Assembly (NCBI GenBank): GCA_963457665.1 | Contig: OY735205.1 | Location: 23,919,317-23,983,316 of the forward strand | Length of the DNA stretch: 64,000 nucleotides | Reading direction: 5' to 3' | DNA from: Thysanoteuthis rhombus | Taxonomy: Eukaryota; Mollusca; Cephalopoda; Oegopsida; Thysanoteuthidae | Shown: piece after piece, positions 1-12,429 of the stretch | How the letters are laid out: every line of letters starts with the position of its first letter | Position numbering within the stretch: the stretch's first letter is position 1 | Made by a program: the position numbers and the translations under genes | The notes under the pieces: generated by a model | What the model was told of the DNA's origin: nothing | The model's input: only the letters and a program-made list of their open reading frames with translations | Databases searched by the model: none

Positions 1-1327
1 TATCACATTTCAAAACGTCTTGAAAAAAACAACAACAAGAAAAAAACAACTCGGAAAAAGATGATTAAACTCGATTTTTCCGAATAAACATAGTATGCAA
101 TGTTTGGGTGATGAAAAAGTTTGGAAAAAAAGTTGATCAATGAACAAGACACTGATCTCACCCCGAAAGGCCAAACATTCGCTGAACAAAATAACGTTCT
201 TCCTTAACATAAGGGTTATATCTTTAATATCTTCAACCTTTTAGATACATTGGGGTGGCCTGAACTCGTGACATATACATAGATACCTTATCATCCAACC
301 ATCCAGTCAGACCCACTTAAAAAGTAACGAAACTTATGTTAATGCTGACTATGTTGATGTTGACAGTTTCTTCGGAGGGTTTCTAAAAAGCGATTGATTC
401 CCAAAAGTTTAAAAACCCAACGACCCTTTCTATAAAGGAAATATTCTGACGACCCCTATTTTAGCATTTAATTTTTAGACGAATAAGTGAATTGCAATAT
501 TAAACAACTTATCACGTTAAAAAATTATTTTATTAAAAATCGATCATATTTATTTGGATTCTAATAAATTGTGCAGGTCTGTGAACTACAGCAATGTTAT
601 TCAAAAGCTGTGCGATGGACAATGATGTTTCTCTGCCACAAGATTCGGAAGGTCTGGTTCTGAGGGAACACAGCTATGGACCCCTGAACATCACTTGACA
701 GCCCCCAGGGGTCTGCAGATCCCAGTTTCGAAACTGCTGGAAATCATTATACATAGTTAATCAAAATGTTGTTGTTTATATAGTAAACAGAATCCCATTC
801 TAGTCCTACTTTTAGCATCTCTAATTTGTAATAAGAAAATCTTTCTGGTCAGAATGGACCCAAAGCAGTGAAGAGCATATGATATAGCAAGTACATACTC
901 GGAATTTATGATGCATGATAAAAACATATTCTGACCTATATTTTATTTGGTATGTTTTTACCTACCTACGTCTATGGAGCGTGTTTAATTCTTTCAAAAT
1001 AAGTACACTCAATAAAACGAATTCACTTGACTGTCTAAAATTACCTTACGATCAACAGATCTATTAATTATGTTATGATGGGAACATTCCGTTATTCATT
1101 CTATGAAACAATTAGATAAAAATGAAGCACTTATATTGGGCAAAATGTTTAAATTGATCAGACAGCGACTTTTATTTTTTATTTCTCGAAGAGACAATAG
1201 ATAACTGTTAAAAAACCCTCTTCATTTCTGTGCAGAATTTTTCCAGTAAATGAAATGGAAAAAAATGAAGAGAGGAAGAATTGTTCAGGATGAATCATCA
1301 CAAAAAATAAATCAAGTTGTATTATTT
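1..1327. other. AT-rich non-coding stretch
   Basis: No gene recognised. Open frames are short, biased by composition, and resemble nothing I know. A stretch near 285-375 (two-part 'cagtcagacccactt' and 'tgacagttt') weakly resembles part of the repeat seen near 20015-20090 and 62200-62310, but is too diverged to call firmly. Confidence 0.6.
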
Positions 1328-1480
1328 GAAACTCTAATTGATATGACCTCCCATCAAAAGGATGATGTGTTACTTGGCCTAGACAGCATAAATACAATAA
1401 ACAATTGAAGAAAATAAGGCTGCTGCAGGGATCGAACCTGCAACAGATAAGTTGCCACTTTAACGTCGCGTCGCTCTTAC
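1328..1480 (-). repeat. tRNA-derived SINE, family A, copy 1 (5'-truncated)
   Basis: Read on the minus strand, positions 1438-1428 give ggttcgatccc, a near-perfect tRNA/pol III B box. Just upstream is GTAAGAG, like the end of a tRNA D-arm. The tRNA head is cut at 1480 and replaced by (TA)7 at 1481-1495. Downstream, the body matches the second copy at 45180-45365 (shared 'gtctaggccaa' and 'gtttatt' blocks). A tRNA-like head with a shared non-tRNA body is the SINE architecture; a functional tRNA gene is ruled out because the acceptor stem is missing. Confidence 0.7.
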
Positions 1481-1589
1481 TATATATATATATATGTACC
1501 ATAATGCAAATCAGAAATTCAATATCAGACGTGGAATAGGTTTATTTTTCTGAAGTGCTCTATAGACTGAACATTTACTTAGTAGAGCT

Positions 1590-1680
1590 TCAAATATGGT
1601 GAAATAATGGATTCGTTACGCAAACACGCTTATGTTTCTTCACTTCTGTGCCTTTTCCAGCAAATGGTTTGATTTATTCG
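1590..1680 (+). repeat. Dispersed repeat family G fragment
   Basis: The block starting 'gtgaaataatggattcg' followed by 'ttatgtttc' recurs at 61021-61100 on the same strand and at about 45060-45125 on the opposite strand. It is a short non-coding interspersed repeat. I cannot assign it to a named transposon class. Confidence 0.55.
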
Positions 1681-1689
1681 GATCCGTAT

Positions 1690-3410
1690 ATAGGGTATTA
1701 TTAGTTTGGGTTGGAGGGGACTATTTTCTGGGTGGAAAAACTCTGTCTTATTCTATTCATACTTCTATCCCCCTTCTCTTGTTCACTTGTTGATCCTTGT
1801 AGGAGATTTTTTCGGTTTTGAAAAAAATCTCTTCAGGGGAAGTGAATTCATTACTGCTTGTTATAAGTTACTTAGAATGTTCCAAATACTTATTTTTTTT
1901 TATTAGTCTGTTATTGATATATCAGTTGGTATGCAGTGTTTTTGTTTTCAGGGATACATCATCCATATAATGGAATTTTACACTTCAATATCCAAAGGAA
2001 TCTCCTTCGAAGCCATGGAATTCGCAAATACCTACACCGATGTCAACAAAAATTAGACAGAAATAATCAAACTGTGTAGACGGATAGTATTGTTCAAAAA
2101 CCAGGAACAATGGAATTAAAAATAAAAACAACGTTTACGGTTTTGATGTTCCAATAGGAAGTCTTGATTCAGCTGAGATGTCGGACTTGATTGGTTCGCA
2201 CAATTTATACAACTTTGCCAGGAAATGGAATTAAAAAATATAGGACTCATCCGAAATGGTAGTTTGCTTATCGTCGAAAATAGTAGCATGTAAAAATGCG
2301 AAAAAAAAAAAAAAATGAAAAGTACTTTATAAGGAAATGAAAAAAAAAGAACTTTAAAGTTGAAATTAAGACTAACATAACTGTTTTATATCTTTATATG
2401 CTACTTTTAATCTTGATGACAGCATCCTTAAACTTTATTGGAAAAAAACCCTCTGAATTTACGTAAGTTAACATGAAATCCAATCATCTAAATACAATTA
2501 TAAATAGATCCCTAAACCAATAGAAACTAGACTAATGTGCAATTCCTCAAATGAAAAATATTTAACAATGTTAGAAAATATACTAAAGCCAAAAGGACAA
2601 CAGTTTTATCGAGGTTAGCTTTAAATACAATGAAAAACGCCCTTTCGGCTTACAGGATGTTCTAATACGGAAACTCTGTTTTCAGAATCCAGCAGTATTA
2701 TATTACATCATAGTGTATTATATTATTTCATAATGCATTAAATTATAGCATATACTACCACTGAGACCAGGATTGGGGCGAATAAGTTCAAATTTGAGAA
2801 CACAGTGGACAATGTTCGTCAATATAAATCTTTCAACGCGACACAACAAATGGAAAAAATATTTACATCGAGGACTGAATCCCGCCTGATATCTATACTT
2901 TATTTTCTGATCAAACTATTCACTCACTGACGAAGGATAATAGATCTAAGCCAAAGTTTAGTCAAAAAAGCAACTAAAAAATTAAGATGAAGGTAAAAAG
3001 TAGTTAATTTATAAAGAAAAATAATGGTTTATAATTTTTCATTCAAAAAAAATCAAGAAATAACTGAAAATGTATTAGATACCGTAACTAAGAGAATGTA
3101 AACAAACATGGCTACGATCAGAATAGTTTTACAGTTGTTATTTGAACTTTTGTGTCCAGTTGAAGTTTGGTAGCAAAAGTGAAAACCAATTGAGTGAACC
3201 CTCCCCCCCCCAAAAAAAAATAAGGAAAAAAAAAATCAAAACAAAAACGTAGAGGTAGAAAAAGTATCTGGTACGTACAGCCATTTAATCTAAAAGTAAA
3301 AACCAACAGAGGGAAAATTTTCCTCAAACTAATAGTCACTGCGTAAAAAACTAGTTATAGCTGTTTAGACAGTTTTGAAAAAATATAAAAAGCATAACAA
3401 TAAAGTAACA
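1690..3410. other. AT-rich non-coding stretch with homopolymer runs
   Basis: No gene recognised. There are A-runs near 2300 and 2340, and a C-run directly followed by an A-run at 3201-3222. Confidence 0.6.
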
Positions 3411-3414
3411 AGGA

Positions 3415-3860
3415 ATAATACTAGTTGAGAAAATGTGTAATAAACCAGACTGCAATTGTACAAAAAGGAACAGGCTCCCTTCTGCAGAAGAAATGTCTCA
3501 AATCGAATATTGTATACCCAGCTGCCCAACCCACAGAAACCCTTAAAAACAAAATAATACATAGGAATATCAAAACACCCTTTATATTAAGATTAGCCAA
3601 TCATAGATCATCCTTTTCAAACGGAAATTACAAAAACAATACATCACTATCCATACATTACTGGGACCCCAAAGATAGCAATCTCACACTCACATTAAAA
3701 TGAAATATATTAGAACACACTCATGCCAGAATATTAAGAAAAATGCCACCTATGCCTACATGAGAAATTATCACCATCACTAAAAAGACAGAGAAAAGTT
3801 GTTAATGACGGCACCGCTAAAAATTTCTATTAAAAAACATGATTTAATAACCAAAAACAG
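3415..3860 (+). pseudogene. Penelope-like element, GIY-YIG endonuclease domain remnant
   Basis: An open stretch at 3425-3703 (92 codons) looks like the C-terminal GIY-YIG endonuclease of Penelope-like retroelements. Visible landmarks are KCLKSNIVY (the GIY-like strand in this family follows a cysteine-rich CxxKCL segment), IHRN at the usual YIGxT position, and the basic segment FILRLANHRSSF with the conserved arginine. The segment NNTSLSIHYWDPKDSN follows, matching the usual 'ATSLSKHIWxLKD' block. After a frameshift the family's cysteine pair appears as CHLCLHEKL near 3743-3770. In the family this domain nicks target DNA for retrotransposition. The reverse transcriptase part is absent upstream, the YIG motif is degraded and a frameshift and stops follow, so the copy is dead. 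Identification rests on recalled family motifs, not a search. Confidence 0.72.
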
Positions 3861-4371
3861 GTATACAAAAGTCAATCACCAAAGGTATCTTATTATTATC
3901 ATTAATTGTTGTAGCATCAGCATTACTATGAATATTATTATCATACCACCAGCCACTATACTAAAATTTGACCATCTAATCATCTCAGAGAAAGTGAGCC
4001 CAAACACAGGGAGGCTGATAAAAGTAGGATAATGTATCTCTTGAAACAAACAAACAAACAAAAAAATACCCCACACAGACTGTTAGATTATCAACATACT
4101 GATGAAGAAAACGTGTGTGAGACATTGAAAGTAATTTATAATAACTGGCCATGCGTTCAAACCCTCCCCACTAAAAAAACAAAAAACTACGAAATGATTA
4201 CCAACAGAAGGATCAACAAATAAACAAGAAATATGAATGAAATAAGACAGACCAGAAGATAGACATCCCACCCCAAAACATCCTAAATAAGGATCTGAAT
4301 AAATCAAATCATTCGCCTAAAGAAACCCCAAAGTATAGAAACATAATCGTGTCTGTGAAGCAAGCAAATCC

Positions 4372-4373
<2 letters not shown>

Positions 4374-4430
<57 letters not shown>
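4374..4430. repeat. (AT)n microsatellite
   Basis: About 57 bases of uninterrupted TA dinucleotide. Confidence 0.95.
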
Positions 4431-4433
<3 letters not shown>

Positions 4434-4913
4434 GGCCACTGTCAAGGTTGCTGCGAGGTGTAACAATTTTGCTGTATATTTGCTTATTTATCTATCATTT
4501 GTGTATACGCTCAAGTACTCATATTACTTTCTCCATATATGAGCACGTTTAGATACAATGTGGTATTTGATCAAAACTGCCGGGGAGCCATGATGATACA
4601 TCAATCCTGCTTTTGTTTAATCCTCCGAAACTGCGGCTTGGCAAACAGCAGACGATCCTTTCCAGAAAAAATCATTCATAACTTCTCTCGTTAACAGTCG
4701 TAGGAATTATGGTTTTTCCTCTTGAATAAAGCGGTTTTGAAATTCAGACGAATAACACTGAACTTGTGGTTGTTAGGATATATGCTTAGACATAGGGATT
4801 TTTGTTGTAAGGAAGGGGAAAAAGAGGAAGAGAAGTGAATGGATGCAGAGAGTAAGTAAATGGGTTTGAATTTCCATAGTATTAGTGTTACTCCTGATAG
4901 ATGTATACTTTAC

Positions 4914-4917
<4 letters not shown>

Positions 4918-4970
<53 letters not shown>
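4918..4970. repeat. (AT)n microsatellite
   Basis: About 53 bases of uninterrupted TA dinucleotide. Confidence 0.95.
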
Positions 4971-4972
<2 letters not shown>

Positions 4973-5009
4973 AAAAAAATTAGCAAAATGTTCTTCATAC
5001 GGTATTTAA

Positions 5010-5490
5010 ATGCCTACGGTATATCACCACGAGAATGGATTCAGCTCCCCTCAGGTTGGGTTGATTGAAAAACAGTTTCTTATCGGCGACGGAATTGATT
5101 TAATGATTTACTGTATTTTGGGCGCATTTTGTATTTACGTATCGTTATGGGTTGGAGGTTGTATGGCTCATAATTGGAAGGGGCTCAAACGTCACCGTGG
5201 CTCAAGATTTTCGGCAGGTAGGTCGAGTTGTGACTTAATTAGAGGCAGTATTAAGCCAATCCAATTGATGGTGATTATCTATACGTTCAGTGTTTTTTTT
5301 ACTGTTTGATTTCGGTAGTTTAATATTACCCAAGCTACTTAGAACTTTGAGGGTAATTTTGGCACAGTCTATTATGAGAATCTTCATGTGTACAGTGTAT
5401 TTAGTAGTAGTTTATAACGATACCTAGTAGAAACTGTTTTTCTATCAACCCTAACCAAGTGAAGAGGGTTGCATTCACCAGATGATTTAC
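5010..5490. repeat. Imperfect inverted repeat with ~330-bp interior
   Basis: The segment at about 5036-5090 (core ttgaaaaacagtttctta) is found in reverse complement at about 5418-5475 (core agaaactgtttttctatcaa), with matching flanks on both sides (caacccaacctgaggggagc against caaccctaaccaagtgaaga). The interior has no recognised coding sequence. It may be a diverged foldback or MITE-like element, but the arms are imperfect and I see no clear target-site duplication. Confidence 0.45.
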
Positions 5491-6460
5491 CTTGAATTAC
5501 CATATAGAAAAAAATGTTCCTATTCTATTTGTTTCCTACTGTAATCTCCCTGTCACAATCTATCTTAAAACTCTGCTTTTATCATATACAGTTATCGAGC
5601 AGTCCAATTGATTTATTTTTCAACAAAATCATCATTACTAAAAAAACTATATAACTGTCCAATTCGGAAGACACACATCACCCGGATCCAAAGGTTACTT
5701 ATTCCTGTTATTAAACAAGATGGAACATCAGGAATCATAACCTTGGTGTTTTCGGTTGGTAACTCTGGTAATTTTCAAATAACCTTCTACTCCGTCGTAT
5801 AACAATTTGTGACTGACATCAAATCCTTCTGTTCAACGAACGTTGTTGAAGAGACGACAACGTTTAGAAAAAACTAACAAAAAAACACGAAAGCAGTTAT
5901 ACATTGTCATACTGATTATCATTGCTCATAAATCATCATAATTCTATTTCAAATTCGTTGGGAAGGTTACAAGGTTTAGAGCCTAGGTATAATAATCAGC
6001 CGGATACCCATTGCGTAGTACTTGGTAGAATCAAGAATAGGTGTCGGTACTAATTAGGAGCGAAATAGGCGATGCTGCAAGATAATATCATAAGTAAACA
6101 ACCCTTCAGCCCTACAAGATCTGTTATTCAGAGCTTTCCAAACATACAACTATTACACCAGTCAGCACAACACTCCAACCCCATCCCCAGAAAGGACACC
6201 TTGTTGAATCTAGAGGGATTTAAAGAAGTCCTTAATTGATATTGCTTTGACGGAACGCCGGGGCTCTGTCTGATACGATGTCTACGCATTAATCACGCGA
6301 ATATTCCCTTTCCACACAAAAAGTCAAGTGAATCTTTTTTTTCTTTTCTTTTCTAATCGATTGGTCTACTTTGATTAGATTCCAATCAATTCTATTTTTA
6401 TGTTTTGAATTTGTCCAATCTGACCTATTTTAACACGTGGATAATTTCCTTCATTTTGAT
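5491..6460. other. Non-coding stretch, no feature recognised
   Basis: No open frame of interest. The stretch is moderately AT-rich. Confidence 0.5.
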
Positions 6461-6815
6461 TTTCGACTGGGGCAGTACCTATTCCAAAGGTGCAGGTTTG
6501 GAATGGGTCGGACTTTACGGTACGAGGAACCAACGCTTCGAAGTATTTCGGTTACTTTTAGTGTTGCTAATTAAGATATTTTATATCTGAATTCAGATGA
6601 TTATAAAGAGTGGGAATACAGGGGGGATAATTTGTTGGGAACTAAGAAGAAATATAACTGTTCTTTTTATTTATTTTTATCAAATTTCTCGAGAATTGCT
6701 TATCTGAACATTATCAAACTCGATATTGTATTGCCCTATGGATGACGAATATACCTATTGCAAATGTCAACTCCGTACAATGGTCATTTGCCAAGTAATC
6801 GTGATAAACGCACAC
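6461..6815 (+). repeat. Dispersed repeat family D, copy 1
   Basis: Aligns by eye with 13154-13545 on the same strand. Shared blocks, in order, are 'attccaaaggtg', 'cgaagtatttcggtta', 'atattt(t/c)atatct', 'gggataattt', 'tatcaaatttctcga' and 'gtcaact(c/t)cgtacaatgg'. The two are clearly homologous but substantially diverged, with indels. The class is unknown and no coding sequence is seen. Confidence 0.7.
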
Positions 6816-9016
6816 GAACACACACACATACAAAAACACACACACAGATTTCTTCAATGATTTGGTGTCGTTTTGCTTATCCGTTACAGAGTTAATCAGC
6901 ATGGACGGAATGATTAAACATTTTAAATGAAAGAGAAGGAAAGAAAGTTTTTTTTTCTGCGGAATAATTTAATGAAGATATTTGTAGAGCCGGAGAATGA
7001 ATTTCAGACTGACACAAACTCAAATAAATATTGGCTTCGAAATCGTATTTGTACAAACTTGAAGCCATATAGAAACGCAGACATCTAAAATCACTCACCT
7101 AACTCGTATTTGTTTGTATGCGCGCGTAAGGCTACAAATATTTGTCTACACTTTTCTGCCTTCTTTACACACATAATAAAGTATAATCAACTGAGCTCAT
7201 GCGCACAAAACATTTTAGATTTAAGAAAAACAAAAAACAAAAACAAAAACGCCAACAAAGGGGAAAACAAAAACAGAAAGAAACATTTTGATGCTCATCC
7301 ATTCTTATGAATGCGTAAAGACAAACACGAAAACGTGTGCGCGCATGCGCATGCACCTTTTGCTCACTTATAAAGAAAGTTAATAATTTAATCAGGCAAG
7401 ATCACAAAAAGACAACATCAATGAATGTGTAGGAAACTCTTTGAGGAAAAATGCATTAAAAAATTCAAAGAAAACATCTGATTTTCGTGATTATTTTTCA
7501 ATGTAGTTTTGTGAGAATTTGTTGAATTAAGACTCAACGTATACAAACAGGAAACAAAGGTTATAAGCAAGAGAAATGAAAAGAAAATGAAATGATGGCA
7601 CCTGTGTGAACTGTTGCATCTTACTTCGTGTTCATTAATCGTTTGTTAAAGTTGTCTTGTATTCTCTCCGCTATGAGATTACTTTTCACGGATTATATCT
7701 GTAGAGAATCATAACAGATTTTTCGTAACTTTCTGATTGGAATAAACTAATCATCGAATGAATGTCTTCAGTTCTACAAAATGTTTTATTCTGTTTACGC
7801 ATAGATTCAAACATCGTTTTTTTTTTACCGAGAATATGGCAACTTTTGCTTTATGCAAAGAGGTTTAGCGACCCCAGATATGTAATATCAACCTTCTTAA
7901 CTGAACAGGAACCATGTATGTAAGTTTGTGGTTGTTGATAAATAGACTCACCATTGTTGTGTCATAAAGAAAAAGCTGTACAAAATTGCCCATAGGAAAA
8001 GAAAATGATAGAAGTAAATCAAAACTGAGAGAGTTAGGAGAAAAGATGTTGTTGCAGTGGTTGTTGGCACCTTTGGCCAAAAGGGGAAATAATCCGAGTT
8101 TCATCCCAGATACTTGGATAACACAGGCATTTGGAATTGCGTCGAATCTGGAAATCACTTGAGTCCAATGGTAGTGGTTCAATATCAGCCTCTTGAGGCA
8201 AACTTCAGAGGTTGGTGTTGAACTTCTTCCCTCAAGACTCATCCAATTTCAAAATTCAACCCTATTACTAAAACGAAGCTTAGATTATCTCCCCTTCTGA
8301 CCAAATCTCGTTATCCTGCAGTCGAATGGGATATATTTCAGCTGATGAAAGATTTACAAGAGGAATGAAAAAGAAATGACTGATATATCTTAAAAAAATT
8401 AAATAGAAATCAACCAACCTTTTCCGTATAAATAACACTGACTTTTATGTTTATAATTTTAAAGATTTATTTATTCATCCATGAATTGTACATTCAATCA
8501 TCATTCAGCAGTGTGTTTATGACGCTGCCCAATTTGAATATATAACGCTTCAGGTAGATATGCAAATGCACACACTGACCACACTACACACTACACACTT
8601 ACATATATACGTATATAATGACTTATATACATAGACCTATATACATGAATGCATGCATGCTCACATACAGATAAGCATACATATGTCACATTCATGCTCA
8701 CATGAGATAAATAGAAGTAGAAGATGACTTGAAATTAAGTAACTTGGAGATCTAACGTTAAGGTGGGTCTGAATCTGCAAAACGTAACGCAGTTGTCAAT
8801 CCTTACCTAGTTCTCTTTATTCGTTATGAGGACTGTCTAAGCTGAATGAAACTGTTGGACCTCCACGTGAAAGCCGTTTTGTATCCTCTACGACTCGTTG
8901 TTGAATAGGTTTTGAATTTTTCTATGTTTATAATTAAGAATCAACCTACACATAAGAAAGTTTGACATTCCCCATATTTATTCTCACACTCTCCCCCCCA
9001 CACACACAAACATTTA
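6816..9016. other. Non-coding stretch
   Basis: Holds a short (CA) run near 6811-6845, A-rich runs near 7225-7275 and TATATACA-type simple sequence near 8600-8690. A 125-codon open frame on the minus strand (7865-8242) is not recognised and has no supporting features. Confidence 0.5.
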
Positions 9017-10740
9017 TTTGTGGAACGTTTTTAATATCAAGTGGGCGAGCGTGGGAAACGTTAAATGTTCTTATAGGAATAGAATTGTTTTTATTCATTT
9101 AATTAGTGCTCTGTTCTTAACATTGAGTGGGCGAGTGTCTGAAACGTTAAAGGTTCGAATGGAAATGAAGTTGTTTTGATTTATCATATTTGAGCTCTGT
9201 TTTTAATATCAAGTGGGCGGGGAAAAATAGAGTTGATCCTTAGTTGAATTTAAGACTAACTAGAGTTATCTTCGTTTTTCAGGATCAACCAATGATTCTT
9301 GCTTGCATGCTCAGAAGATCTTTCCAATTCGTTTATACGCACAGAAGAGAATTGCATTATAAGCGGGGTGATTCCAATAATCACTGAGTGGTCTGCTGTT
9401 CTGGCACTGTATCAGACAAAATTAAACTTTGCAAATCTAGAGCTTTGGAGTGATGGTTGACAAATTGATCACACATACTATTACCAGAGTAGTGAATTTG
9501 ATCCCAACTGAGTGCCGTACTAAAATATCATTGTATCAAACTAAGCTTAGTGAAAATTGGTATGTGTTTGTAGGCAAGCATGCAGATGTGGATGTTAGTG
9601 TGGCATTCTTTCGGAATATGTCGCAAGCTGAACAAACCATCGGTTAAACGTCTTATAAATAAATGAATGCGTGATCGGTTCACATTCACGCAGGAAATTC
9701 TAAATTGGAAAGGTGGAATTCGGTAATTGTTTTCAGTATCATTAGGTTTTTCTCTGGCTTTGAATTCTCTCATTCACCGTAGGACCAATTCTATGTGGTA
9801 TAAATCACGGCAAAACAAATGAAGCTTGGACTGTAGACAAAATAAAAGCCTAATTTTTCTTGTAATATGCTTACAAACATACGTAATTACTGGAGACTTG
9901 CTTCTTTATCTTTGTCAAAGCCTTTCTCGTTCTTTCAACTCAACCGAAATGCCAATCGATTTACCAAACAGCATAGATACACACACACAGAGACACACAC
10001 ACACACAAGTCTCTCTCTCTCTCTCTCACTCTTTCTCTCACACACACACATATATGTGTGTGTGGTTATGTATTGTATTGTATTTAAAGAGTCGTGTTGA
10101 ACGAAGGAGAATATCCCACGAATCTAAATGATTGTGCGAATCGGAAGCAAATTTTGTTACCCTTTTAATATCGATATTAAATGAAACAAATCAAGTAAAT
10201 AAAGCAAGACTGTTATTCTGGTTACAAAGGCAATTAGAACTGCTGATTTATAAGACAAAGTTATTTGACATTTCTTTTTTCGACGAATGTATTTCAACTG
10301 TAACTGGCCATCGTTCATTAGACTTTATCTCGTTGGCCTTTCTAAAATCATTTTTGATTGACCTACCATAACTACATACCAATTATCCAATTATTGTCAG
10401 TGAACAAATGTATGTATGTTTATGTGCCTGTATAAATAAATGACTCTATATGAAACAAACCATAACATTCTGGTTAAAAAAGTGACTTTTATTCGCAACT
10501 GTCTTCCCCAAAGTAGGACACATTCGTCATTCGAGCCACGACTACAGATATTACAGTTTGAACAAGCATTTTGTGCATGTTCTCACATAAGTATATAAAA
10601 TAAATTGATGTACTATGGGATAATAATAACATTGGAACAAACCTGAAAAAGTCTTGAGTGAATGAGAATAAGTTTGCTTGTGAATTCTTCAGGTCAAGTA
10701 ATCAAGGATAGAAAACATAGACACATACACATTTACACAC
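9017..10740 (+). repeat. Long dispersed repeat family F1.7, copy 1
   Basis: About 1.72 kb that is colinear with 59178-60945 in the same orientation. Anchors include 'gaacgtttttaatatc', 'tgagtgggcgagtgtctgaa', 'gtggtctgctgttctggcac', 'ggaaattctaaattggaaag', 'gaccaattctatgtgg' and 'tcaggtcaagtaatcaagga'. The first 200 bases contain 2.3 copies of an ~85-bp subrepeat (starts near 9022, 9109 and 9192). A B-box-like tRNA remnant lies inside (near 9496-9512). A compound CA/CT microsatellite at 9979-10060 occupies the position taken by a CA/TA/TG array in copy 2. There is no convincing coding sequence. It could be a non-autonomous transposon or an LTR-like unit; I cannot decide. Confidence 0.8.
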
Positions 10741-10790
10741 ACACACACACACACACACATACACATATACATACGCACACACACGTACAC
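10734..10790. repeat. (CA)n-rich microsatellite
   Basis: CA dinucleotides with a few interruptions, at the downstream edge of the 1.7 kb repeat. Confidence 0.9.
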
Positions 10791-11273
10791 GTGGGGTCCT
10801 AAAAGTATCCAGCCATTCATTATTCAAGGAAATATAGCATACACAAGGTAATGGTGCCTTTAGTCCCTTTAAGGTGCCCCACCAGAACACCACACAATAC
10901 TCACAGCGTCCATTCTTCTTTCCAAAATAGTCTGAAAATTCCTCTTTCGGGATCGTCATCATTTGCCTCATTGCAGTCTCCTTAATCTTATCTGGGAGGG
11001 TGGGGGGCTGAGAAACCTGGGTGATGCAACATTTTGCAATCCCCCAAACTGCACCAGACGCGTAGAATGAGCAAGCTCAATCATTGTGTAAGCGAGGTTC
11101 GTACAATACACAAGCCCGTTCAATGATGCCTTACTGCCGACCCAGTGACCACGAGAGTGTCAGTCTACGCAACTGCAGTAAAGTACCCTCTGATTAGTTG
11201 CTAAAGTTACTGCTGGCCAAGTGCAAGTAGTTCCCACGATATTTTAAAAAAATCTGAATACTTTCCAGGCAGA

Positions 11274-11338
<65 letters not shown>

Positions 11339-12429
11339 TTTGTGTGTGTGTATGTGTATATGTTTTGCAAAAGTTATCTCTTCTAAAAGGAAATTCATAT
11401 TAACCTGAATAGATTTGGAAAATGAAAAATAAAAATGATTTTATTACAAACCATCCATCCATCTATCCATCGCGTCTACATTTTATGTATTTGTTGCTTC
11501 ATTTTTTTTCCACTAGGGATATATTTGTCTGCAATGAAATTTGTACGGCTGGTTGGTTGTGACATGATTGCTATGATTACATGAAACCATGTAAAAATCT
11601 CGAAATCCTAAAATTATGAACAGACAAAAACAGTCTGGAGAGATGAAGACAAAAAAGACTTGATCGAATGAAAGATGAAATTGAGGATAATGCCTATCCA
11701 ATGAAAATAGACATATGCAATCTCAAATAAAGAATAATTCGTTTTTCCAAAAATACATACATCGAAAAATGAATGATTATTTGCTTAGCAATTATGTTTT
11801 TCTTCTATCTGCTGCTTCGTTTCGACTTTATTGCCGTTGAAGAAAAACGGGAGAGAAATAATTACAGAAAATGCCCCAAGTAAATTATTTCTACCCTATT
11901 TAAGGGAACTGCTAACACAGACGTGATTAATAATGCCTTTCGACGGTAACTGTCGAACTGAACAACAATAACTAGCGATTATCAGTCAGATTTTGCGACA
12001 ACTTGGCGAGTATTCACGAGTAGCAGGGCTCTTATGATTTACGTTGGAGACTCTTGAACCCTGGACTTTTTTTTACCAACATTCTGACGCGGTAGATAAT
12101 TGATGTTCATTCAAGCTGATTAGTCAGACTCTGATCCCTTTCCCTTCGAGTCAGTAAACACTAGTATTTACCATCTCAGATAGAGACAGTCGATTTTCAT
12201 TCGATCTGCTCTTCTCATTGGGTGATCTTTCTTTTCTTTCTCTTTCGAAAACTCGTTAAACGGAAATTATACGCTCCTTTCAGTTGCCAGAAAACAGAGA
12301 GGAAAATTTCACAATCATCAAAAGTCAAGAAACATTGTTGCAAAAAGCGAACACAACCAACTTTAAAAATCGTTCAAGTTCAAAGTAAGTATTTGTCGGT
12401 TGTCACTGATAAATCATCTCTAGGTTTTC
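10791..12429. other. Non-coding stretch with one (AT)n array
   Basis: No gene recognised. An uninterrupted (AT)n array occupies 11276-11335, followed by a short (GT)n run at 11340-11360. A tetranucleotide ccat-like run lies near 11452-11472. Confidence 0.6.

Noticed and set aside
1410-1480. Possible tRNA gene (good B box)
   Set aside because: No acceptor stem or full A box; shared body with 45180-45365 shows a SINE.
7865-8242. 125-codon minus-strand open frame
   Set aside because: No recognisable domain, no promoter or splice support, and its length is plausible by chance in a 64 kb window.
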